Source: Eremophila alpestris peregrina
Taxonomy: Eukaryota > Chordata > Aves > Passeriformes > Alaudidae
Assembly: GCA_009792885.1 (NCBI GenBank)
Contig: WMCF01000015.1
Span: 15,917,183-15,981,182, forward strand
Length of the DNA stretch: 64,000 bases
Reading direction: 5' to 3'
Shown here: in pieces, positions 37,906 through 44,290 of the stretch
Layout: every line of letters starts with the position of its first letter
How positions within the stretch are numbered: the first letter of the stretch is position 1
Notes under the pieces: model-generated
Told to the model about the DNA's origin: nothing
The model's database searches: none
The model's input: the letters and a program-made list of their open reading frames with translations, nothing else
Translations under genes and position numbers: made by a program

Positions 37906-38564
37906 CCTAACAAGGAACACAGCAGGAAGGTAAGTTACAAACACTCAGCTAAGTCTCAAGTACAAGGCATTAACCTGGTTTGGAGGAAGCCTAGGGCAGG
38001 GCTAGGCCATTCCAACACCTCTTTCCAAGAGGCCAAGTACAGAAAAACCCCAAATTTTGCAACTTGACTGAATTCATATGCTCCCCAAGAGCTGTCAAAT
38101 ACAAAGTACCACAGGCAGGCTATGTTGGAAAAAACAGCCATTTCACCTTCTCTACCCAGTATTCCCATTCAGCCTCCTGCCTTTATCCTGGAGACATACT
38201 ACAGCCCAGGAGAGACTCAAGTACTCTTGTCTGACAAAGCAGCTCAGCCTGCACTCGGCTTGAGTAGCACATATTCCATTCTGGGATGTTTTTATTATTA
38301 ATTTCTTATCTCTTCCAGAGATAAGTCTCTGCACAATCATAAAAGATGAAGGTGGTCCACTCCATTATGACACCTCTTGGACTTCGCCTTATTGACCTCA
38401 ACCTGCTTCTGCACTCTAGTGCCAGAGGCAAAGTGAAATCTGTCTGGAAACAGTCCAGTTATAGTGTGCTAGCACCAGCTGTGCTACTGACAGCACCCAA
38501 TCCATGGTGCAACCTCTCCTTCGAGTCACCTTCAGAGACACATCAAACCAAAAGACATCACCTA
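37906..38564 (-). other. Spacer between the downstream snoRNA-like unit and the TPT1 end
   Basis: About 660 bp of unassigned sequence. I found no convincing minus-strand donor just beyond the TPT1 poly(A) signal that would place the snoRNA-like unit in a spliced extension of TPT1, though weak sites cannot be excluded. No reading frame of note. Confidence 0.5.
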
Positions 38565-38792
38565 GAATGGGTTTAAATGAGTTTTATTTAAGACAACCTA
38601 CATGATAGATGTTTTTTCGTTTTTTAAAACAATGCCTCCACTCCAAATCAGGGTCAAAATAAGTGAATAAAGCTCAAGATGACATCAGTCCAGTTGTTAG
38701 ACATTGCTGATTCCTGGTGTTGTGCCGATGAAGAAGAAACAGCAGCCAGCTATGTAGACAAGTGATCCAAAACCATACTGTTTGATTTGTTA
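38565..38792 (-). CDS. TPT1: TPT1 terminal exon: stop codon plus 3' untranslated region
   Basis: On the minus strand the acceptor is CTTGTTTCAG, and the exon opens directly with TAA (38790-38792). The last exon therefore contributes only the stop codon, as I recall for human TPT1. The remainder is 3'UTR of about 225 nt. Phrases such as 'gactgatgtcatcttgagc', 'ggagtggaggcattgtttt' and 'catgtaggttgtct' closely resemble the mammalian TPT1 3'UTR. The 3' end is estimated from the AATAAA. Confidence 0.9.
38583..38588 (-). terminator. TPT1 poly(A) signal
   Basis: TTTATT on the plus strand, AATAAA on the minus strand, within CTTAAATAAAACTCATTT. This arrangement resembles the mammalian TPT1 mRNA end as I remember it. 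Cleavage is expected near 38565-38572. Confidence 0.88.
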
Positions 38793-40220
38793 CTGAAACA
38801 AGAGCAGCAAGTGTTAGTTGAAGGTCATGACAGTAACAGCAAGTTTCTGCAAGTAGTTTTTGTATTCCCTAATTCAATCTGGGCTGCCACAGTCAGGCAG
38901 GCAGAAAGCGCAAGGAAGTTGTTTTTGCATCTTAGTGCAAACCAGGGAGCAACAGGAAAAATGCCCGTGGTCTATCAGAGGATGCTGATCATTTTTACAA
39001 TTGTACAGAGCAACTGGCACCCACCAGCTGCTGAGCAAGCCAGGTGGAACACTCATTCACACCCTTCCTGCTTGACACACCAAGCTTCAGATTTCCTCTC
39101 AAGTAAGAGCACATCCCAAACAAGTACCAAAGCTTACAATGTACCTCCTGTCTCTGAAAACAGCTGCACCTAGAAGCTGAGACAGGTTTTACTGCACATG
39201 GGAACACCCTGCTACTGTTCTTTTACTCCACCTTGAAGTAGATGGGGTTATCCAAACATCCAAAAGTTGTGCCCCTGTAGAGGAGAAGCACAGAAACTTC
39301 CACTCCCAGGAGGTACCTTCCAGATGATCACCTGTTCCAGGGGCCAAGATAGACATTCTCCCTCCATCAGGCTGTGGGAGGTGCTGTGTCTCTCTGGCCA
39401 ATTTAAGTATTCCTTTAACTGGGCTACTGCTCCACACCAGAATCTGGCTCATCTTTACATGACTTGCATACCAGAAAGCCTGTGAGAGGCTTTACAGATA
39501 AATTTAGCTGTCTATATACAGACTTCACAAGTCCACATTGACTGGGCAAAGCAACTGGTGATCCCACACTGCAGTGAATTCCTCAGGTCTCCAAGCAAGC
39601 CAAAAACCCAAAAGTGCTGGGATCCAAACACTGTCGTGTGGCAACCATATTCCAATACAGGGTAGTTCAAGGAGACCACAGGAGCTGTCCTGAGCTCAGG
39701 TCGTTGGAGATTCCAAATACAATAAGGTCATGTACCTGGTCAAGTGTTACTGTGTTCCCAAATTTAGGGCACTAAACTGACAATTCTAGTATAAAGGCAT
39801 CAGATTAAATGAAAGAAGATGGAATATGACCATGCAAGGTACTTCACAATTAACCCCCAGAAAAGGGATCCAAAATAGAAGTGCTCCATTTCAGAGGACT
39901 TGCTCTTTAATCTAATGGTTTAAACCCATTCCCAACTACACACATCTCACCAGGGCCACCCCTTCTGCATTTCTTAGCCATTAAGTCACCATGAATCACT
40001 GCAGTGACAGTACATCCCCTTTTAGTACAACTGCACAGTATTCCAAGAAAGTTTCAGGCACTTTGTATAATATGAAAGCGCCAATCAGCCTGTACTTCAA
40101 CAAAATTTTAAGTTTTCAAACTGGCAGCTACTGTTGAACTTTAACAAGGATACAGGTGAACGAGATGAGGGAGCTCACCCTGTAGTTGGGCACATTCACC
40201 CACTTCAATTCAGTACTTAC
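38793..40220 (-). other. TPT1 intron 5, snoRNA host intron
   Basis: A 1.43-kb intron with GTAAGT donor (minus, after 40221) and CTTGTTTCAG acceptor. Apart from the H/ACA unit at 38858-38992 I see no further snoRNA and no clear repeat. If unspliced, translation would run 24 codons past Cys172 before a stop. Confidence 0.85.
38858..38992 (-). ncRNA. SNORA31: H/ACA box snoRNA in the last TPT1 intron, probably SNORA31
   Basis: Lies in sense orientation in intron 5 of TPT1. The human SNORA31 (ACA31) is hosted by TPT1, which is the main reason for the symbol. On the minus strand, hairpin 1 is closed by GCATC/GATGC with an inner ACCA/TGGT stem and GGG/CCC above it. The H box is AAAACA. Hairpin 2 has outer stem UUCCUU/UAGGGAA and inner stem CTGCC/GGCAG. 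The ACA box is at 38861-38863 with 3 nt (AAA) to the end. Length is about 133 nt, normal for the class. The 5' end is set by the first stem and is uncertain by several bases. SNORA31 is listed, as I recall, as guiding pseudouridines in 18S and 28S rRNA. I did not verify target pairing. Confidence 0.78.
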
Positions 40221-40337
40221 ACATTTCTCGATTTCTAAGCCGTCCTTGAAGAAAATCATATATGGGGTCACACCGTCCTCACGGAAATCCAGGAGAGCCA
40301 CCATTCCATCTGGGTTCATGTTCTCCCCTACAAAGAA
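40221..40337 (-). CDS. TPT1: Translationally controlled tumour protein (TCTP), exon 5
   Basis: A 117-nt exon of exactly 39 codons. It encodes Phe-Phe-Val-Gly-Glu-Asn-Met-Asn-Pro-Asp-Gly-Met-Val-Ala-Leu-Leu-Asp-Phe-Arg, then Asp-Gly-Val-Thr-Pro-Tyr-Met-Ile-Phe-Phe-Lys-Asp-Gly-Leu-Glu-Ile-Glu-Lys-Cys. This holds the second TCTP signature region and the invariant C-terminal Cys172, which in mammals can form an intermolecular disulphide. The acceptor is CTTTCCTCTGAAG and the donor TGT|GTAAGT. The stop codon is supplied by the next exon. Confidence 0.98.
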
Positions 40338-41618
40338 CTTCAGAGGAAAGTCACTAAGACATTTAATTGGCTAATGCCAGGAGAAAATGCCTTTTTATAC
40401 ACAAACAATGGAACATCACCAAGCTCAGTTTAAAAGTCTTCTTGACAAGCCACAGGGATTTTCTTGCTCTGCAGTTTGTCCATTTTAGTGCCACCATGGT
40501 TGACATGCCAGAAGAAAGGGATGCCATCCAGAGGGACCTTGACAGGCTGGAGAGGTGGGTCCATGGGAACCTTGTGAAGTTCAACAGAGCAAGTGCAATG
40601 CCCTATACCTTGGTCAAGGCAACCCCAAGCACAAATACAGGCTGGGCTCGAGAACGGATTGACAGGAGAAAGACTTGGGCTGCTGGATGACAAATAACTC
40701 CGTGTAACCCAGCACTGTCAGCCGGCAGCCCAGAAACCCAAATGTATCAAAAGAGTGACCAGCAGGTCAAGGGAGGTGACTGCTCTGCTGACAGCTCACC
40801 TGGAGTGCTGCATCCAGCTCAGCAGCTGGGATCCCAACACAAGAAGGATCCAGACCTGCTGGACCAAGCCCAGATGGGCCACTAAGATGGTCAGAGGCCT
40901 GCCACACTTCTCCTATGAGGACAGCCTGAGAGAGTTGGGGCTGTTCACCCCTAGAGGCTCCAGGGAGACCTTACAGCACCTTCCAGTACCTAAAGGGGGC
41001 TACGAAAAGTCTGGCGAGGGACATTTGACATGGGCATGTTGCAATAGGACAACAGGCAATGGCTTTGAAACTCAAAAGAGGACGGATTTAAATTATAAAT
41101 TAGGAGGAAATTATTTACAGTGGTGGTGGTGAGACACTGGGCACAGGCTGACCAGAGAAGCTGTGGATGCCCCATCCCTGGAAGTACTAGAGGTCAGACT
41201 GGATGGGGCTCTGAGCAACCTGGTCTAGTGGAAGGTGTCCCTGCCCATGGCAAGGGATTGGAACTCGATGATGCTTGTCAACCCAAGGCATTTTGTGATC
41301 AATAATTTTACCATGCTGCTATGGACAGAGTAAGAGACAGCAAGAGCCAAAGTGATCCACCTTCCAAGTCTAACTGCACAGTCCCTGAATCGCTGTAACA
41401 AGAAGTGTAACTAACTACAAGCATTACCAGCTGAAATGAGATCCCAAAACAGCTAACAGTCTTTGGCTGTTTCTCCTTCCTCACTCTCAGGGCCCCTGAT
41501 AATCTCAGAGAAGGTCAGGTTAGCATCCTCCCAACAGGAGCCCTCAAAATTCTAAACAAGCTGTTCACCAGATGAAGCAATAAACTTATCAATACTTCTG
41601 TAAGGAGACATAACTTAC
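40338..41618 (-). other. TPT1 intron 4 with a CR1 insertion
   Basis: A 1.28-kb intron, of which about 0.8 kb is a CR1 element inserted antisense to the gene (listed separately). The rest is unremarkable. Confidence 0.85.
40495..41310 (+). mobile_element. CR1 LINE, 3' 0.8 kb, in TPT1 intron 4
   Basis: Sense-strand CR1: 'gggatgccatccagaggga', 'ccttgacaggctggagagg', 'aagttcaacagagcaagtgc', 'ggagtgctgcatccagctc', 'cctgagagagttggggctg', 'atccctggaagtactagag' and 'ctggtctagtggaaggtg'. It ends near 'aggcattttgtgatca'. This covers the end of the CR1 reverse-transcriptase frame and the 3'UTR. The reading frame is broken by stops, and the terminal ATTCTRTG repeats are reduced. It is antisense to TPT1. 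Confidence 0.93.
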
Positions 41619-41724
41619 CTGGTAGTTTTTGAAGTTGGCAAGGATGTGTTTGATTTGTTCTGCAGCCCCAGTCATGAAAGGCTTTACTCTCTCCGGCTTG
41701 TGTTCCTCAAGTCTGGCTTTGATT
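41619..41724 (-). CDS. TPT1: Translationally controlled tumour protein (TCTP), exon 4
   Basis: A 106-nt exon. It completes an Ala codon (GC from exon 3 plus A) and then encodes Ile-Lys-Ala-Arg-Leu-Glu-Glu-His-Lys-Pro-Glu-Arg-Val-Lys-Pro-Phe-Met-Thr-Gly, then Ala-Ala-Glu-Gln-Ile-Lys-His-Ile-Leu-Ala-Asn-Phe-Lys-Asn-Tyr-Gln. In the known TCTP fold this is the end of the helical hairpin, implicated in tubulin and calcium binding. The acceptor is TTTCCTTTCAG and the donor CAG|GTAAGT. The Leu-Glu-Glu-His-Lys segment matches the avian sequence I recall; mammals have Glu-Gln-Arg there. Confidence 0.98.
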
Positions 41725-42454
41725 CTGAAAGGAAAAAGAAAAAATGCTCTGAAAACATGTTCCAGCTTAATAACTTCACTATCTAGCAGGATGTCATAGC
41801 AGAAAGAGTGGCTACCTGTCAAACTTGGATTTTGCTGCCTTTCCCCCCACTCCCTCTCAAAGCCCCCAGATTTTAACTTTACTTTTCAAGTGAAATCACA
41901 GAACAGTACCTGCCACTCCTACCAAGGTCATTTTACAACCAGGCTAGTGATAGGCAAAAATCAGCAAGCTCTTTGCACAGCAGCAAGTGTATCACCCATC
42001 CATGTCACAAAGCTTTTTCACTTTCAGCATTAACCCCACTGAACACCAACCAACAGAAATTACACCATGAACTAGCAATAAGATCCATTCACATTTTTTA
42101 GCTGGTTACATTGTCATGCTAGAAAAGCCTTAGAAACTTTTATTTACCACCTCAGTCCCATTCACATGAAGGTTTGGCATGGAGAAATACAAAAGAAAAC
42201 AGTAAGGCTGCAAGTAAGATCCAAAGCACATGATCAGGGCCTCTAGCTCAGCCAAGATAAACATAGATATCCCAGCACCCACTGTTTAGGGCTCCAGATC
42301 TGCCAAGCATTAAGACATGACTGTAGTCCCCAGCCAGTTTCACACCTGTGTCAGAACTAACACCTACTAGGAATAAATCCAATGCTGATTTTATAATCTC
42401 GAGCACATAAAACCACTGCAATCCAACTGAAAGGAAAAGCCTACCAACACTTAC
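41725..42454 (-). other. TPT1 intron 3 (0.73 kb)
   Basis: Bounded by GC|GTAAGT and TTTCAG on the minus strand. No repeat, frame or RNA structure was recognised. Confidence 0.85.
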
Positions 42455-42645
42455 GCTTTCATGTAATCCTTGATGTACTTCTTGTAGGATTCTTTTGTGA
42501 AGCTGGTCTCCTGAAGGTGGTGGTTAATTACTATGTCAACACCAGTTATGACCGTGGCTTCTGTTCCATCTCCCTCAGGACCTTCAGCAGAGGCATTGCC
42601 ACCAATTAGAGAGTCATCAATTTGACCCTCTGTCCTGGTGACCAT
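42455..42645 (-). CDS. TPT1: Translationally controlled tumour protein (TCTP), exon 3
   Basis: The largest coding exon, 191 nt. It starts Met-Val-Thr-Arg-Thr-Glu-Gly-Gln-Ile-Asp-Asp-Ser-Leu-Ile-Gly-Gly-Asn-Ala-Ser-Ala-Glu and continues through Gly-Thr-Glu-Ala-Thr-Val-Ile-Thr-Gly-Val-Asp to His-His-Leu-Gln-Glu-Thr and Lys-Lys-Tyr-Ile-Lys-Asp-Tyr-Met-Lys. It holds the flexible acidic loop with the first TCTP signature and the start of the helical hairpin. The Ser in Asp-Asp-Ser corresponds to the known Plk1-site region. The acceptor is AAATCTAG and the donor GC|GTAAGTG. Total coding length up to here is 293 nt, in phase. Confidence 0.98.
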
Positions 42646-43282
42646 CTAGATTTAGAGACATCAAAAAACTTAACGGCTCTGTAAAAAATCTTAACACTAC
42701 CACTCTTACACACCTATGACCTGACAGCAGGGCACAACTCCAGAGACACAGTTCAGTGCAAGGAACCTGGCTGCAGCTCGAGCACTAATTTCCCAGTGAC
42801 AGGAGAAGGGGGAATGGGTTCAAATTGAAAGACAGTAGGTTTAGATTAAAGAGAAATTCTTAAAGTGGGAGGCACTGGCAGAGGTTGCCCAGAGAACCTG
42901 TAGATACCCCACCTCTGGAAGTGTTCGAGGCCAGGCCAGATGGGGCTTTGAACAATCTGGTCTAGTGGAAGGTGTCCCTGCCCATGGCAAAGAGGTTGGG
43001 ACTAGACGATCTTCAAGGTCCATTCTAACCCAAAGCATTCCATGATTCTATGACTCTCAAGCACTACTCCCCCCACGGTGCCTAATCCAAGCTCCATGAC
43101 ACTCCAGCCTGGCTGACCTGGGCTCTCTCAGGCACCACCCATGGCAGCACCAGGCACTGGGCCGAGGTGGATCTTCCTTTCTCTCCCCGCCCTTCGCAGG
43201 GACGCCACCCCACTCCCCACCGGCCGTGAGTCACCGCGGCAACCCGTCCTCCCTCCCTCCTTTGGGGCGGGCGGACACTTAC
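42646..43282 (-). other. TPT1 intron 2 with a CR1 insertion
   Basis: A 0.64-kb intron with a CR1 3' end fragment in its middle. The part next to exon 2 is GC-rich and belongs to the promoter CpG island. Confidence 0.85.
42812..43058 (+). mobile_element. CR1 LINE 3' end fragment in TPT1 intron 2
   Basis: Sense-strand CR1 tail: 'gaggttgcccagagaacctg', 'acctctggaagtgttcgagg', 'ccagatggggctttgaac', 'ctggtctagtggaaggtg', 'tccctgcccatggcaaag' and the terminal 'ccatgattctatgactct'. It is antisense to TPT1, better preserved than most copies here, and of the same orientation as the one in intron 4. Confidence 0.95.
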
Positions 43283-43356
43283 CTTCCCCTCCACTTCCAG
43301 GCATAGGCCGTCCGCCACCTCCCGGATCTTGTAGATGTCCGAGAACATCTCATCCT
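43283..43356 (-). CDS. TPT1: Translationally controlled tumour protein (TCTP), exon 2
   Basis: A 74-nt exon. It completes a Gln codon (C from exon 1 plus AG) and encodes Asp-Glu-Met-Phe-Ser-Asp-Ile-Tyr-Lys-Ile-Arg-Glu-Val-Ala-Asp-Gly-Leu-Cys-Leu-Glu-Val-Glu-Gly-Lys. The acceptor is CCCCCGCAG and the donor AAG|GTAAGT. The running total of 102 coding bases (34 codons) ends on a codon boundary, as in other vertebrates. A short CA repeat (43366-43387 on the plus strand) lies just upstream of the acceptor. Confidence 0.98.
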
Positions 43357-43602
43357 CTGCGGGGGACACACAAACACACACACACAGAGCCAGGCGCGTC
43401 AGCCTCCGCTTCCCGGCACCCACCACCTTCCCCCCATCGCTCCCGCCCCCGGGCCCCGCGGCCCCCCCGCCCCGGCCCAGCCCCGCACATGCGCGGCGGC
43501 ACCGCCGGGCCCGGCGGCCAGGCCCGGGCCGCGCTTTCCCCCCCGCTCCGGACGCCGGCCCGGCCGCCCCTCCCGGCGGCATCGCCCTCCCCGTGGCCTT
43601 AC

Positions 43603-43630
43603 GGCTGATGCAGTCCCGGTAGATGATCAT
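43603..43630 (-). CDS. TPT1: Translationally controlled tumour protein (TCTP), exon 1 coding part with start
   Basis: ATG at 43630-43628 in a strong context (GCCGCCGCCGCC before ATG). It encodes Met-Ile-Ile-Tyr-Arg-Asp-Cys-Ile-Ser plus one base, then the donor C|GTAAGG. TCTP is a small (172-residue), abundant cytosolic protein. It acts in growth and survival, binds tubulin and calcium, is released as histamine-releasing factor, and is reported to affect Mcl-1 and p53. All exons sum to 172 codons plus stop, the normal family length. No frameshift or missing exon was seen. A continuous open frame reading through the intron here is not the real product. Confidence 0.97.
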
Positions 43631-43695
43631 GGCGGCGGCGGCGCGGGGTCTGAGCGCAGCGACCCGGGCGCGGGGCGGGAGCGGGGCGGAAAGGG
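43631..43695 (-). other. TPT1 5' untranslated leader with 5'TOP tract
   Basis: Just downstream of the TATA-like box the minus strand starts CCCTTTCCGCCCCGCTCCCG (43695 downward), an uninterrupted pyrimidine start broken only by G after several bases. TPT1 is a known TOP mRNA, whose translation is controlled by mTOR/LARP1. The human start is, as I recall, nearly the same. The exact start base is inferred. Confidence 0.8.
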
Positions 43696-43716
43696 CCGAG
43701 TCAGCGCCTGCCGGGG

Positions 43717-43725
43717 CTCATATAG
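43717..43725 (-). promoter_or_regulatory. TPT1 TATA-like box
   Basis: CTATATGAG on the minus strand, about 29 bases upstream of the proposed TOP start at 43695. A TGACTC half-site lies at 43698-43703 and a CRE-like TGACGC at 43741-43746 (both minus strand). Their use is inference. Confidence 0.75.
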
Positions 43726-43879
43726 CGGGCACGGCCCCGCGCGTCACCGCGCACGCGCACTGCCGCCGCCCCGCCCCTCCGCCAGCGGCGCCCCCGCGCG
43801 GCCGCGCCCGGCACCGCCTCGCGAGGCGGGGCGCGAGCGCGGGGGCTCCAACAGCGCGGGCCGGGGCAGCGCCACAGCG

Positions 43880-44185
43880 GCTGTAAGGGCGCCGAGCCTG
43901 CCCTCAGGCTCCTCCAGCATGAACACACCGAGGCACCTCACACGGCTTCCCTCAAGGCCCTTCACCACCGTCATTGCCCTCCTTTGGACGCTCTAATAGC
44001 TCCATGTCTTTCTTACATTGTGGCACTCAAACCAGCCCCCAGCGCTGGAGGTGAGGCCGCCCCAGTGCAGAGCAGGGCAGGAGAATCCCCTCCCTTGCCT
44101 GGCTGTGATGCTGTGCCTGATGTTCCCCAGGACACGGGCGGCCCTCCTGGCTGCCAGGGCACTGCTCAGATTCAGCCGGATTTCA
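43880..44185 (-). mobile_element. CR1 LINE internal 3' fragment upstream of TPT1
   Basis: The plus strand reads as reverse-complement CR1: 'cctcaaggcccttcaccacc', 'gtcattgccctcctttggac', 'catgtctttcttacattgtg', 'gaggtgaggccgccccagtg', 'cctggctgtgatgctgtgcc' and 'ctggctgccagggcactgct'. Its orientation is the same as TPT1. It begins about 185 bp upstream of the TPT1 transcription start, directly at the edge of the CpG island. Confidence 0.9.
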
Positions 44186-44194
44186 TCCTTCCCG

Positions 44195-44290
44195 AGTCAG
44201 AGGGGGTCAGGGTTGGCAGGGACCTCTGGAGAGCAACCAGTCCTGCCCCTTGCCAGAGCAGGGCAGGTGCCTCTCCCTCATTGCCAGTGG
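44195..44290 (-). mobile_element. CR1 LINE 3' tail fragment
   Basis: The phrase 'gtcagggttggcagggacct', then 'ctggagagcaaccagtcctg' and 'cttgccagagcagggcagg' are the reverse complement of a CR1 3' end. The order relative to the fragment at 43880-44185 shows it is a separate insertion or a rearranged copy. Confidence 0.8.

Larger units (their letters stand above)
43150..43900. promoter_or_regulatory. CpG island over the TPT1 promoter and first two exons
   Basis: A sharp rise in G+C with dense CpG, strongest at 43430-43880 ('ggcccgggccgcgc', 'gcggcggcggcgcgg', 'cgcgcacgcgcac'). It covers the TPT1 start, intron 1, exon 2 and about 200 bp upstream, as expected for a housekeeping promoter. Borders are by eye. 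Confidence 0.85.

Noticed and set aside
42812..42830. 'ggttcaaattg' considered as a tRNA T-arm
   Set aside because: No acceptor stem, anticodon arm or A-box at the right distance. It lies within a CR1 tail.
43082..43630. 182-codon minus-strand frame starting at the TPT1 ATG
   Set aside because: It reads through TPT1 exon 1, intron 1 and exon 2. The intron portion is low-complexity Gly/Ala/Arg from the CpG island, and the true gene is spliced at GTAAGG after 43603.
43141..43886. Pro/Ala/Arg-rich plus-strand frames over the CpG island
   Set aside because: Shadows of GC-rich DNA opposite TPT1. They have no conserved domain.
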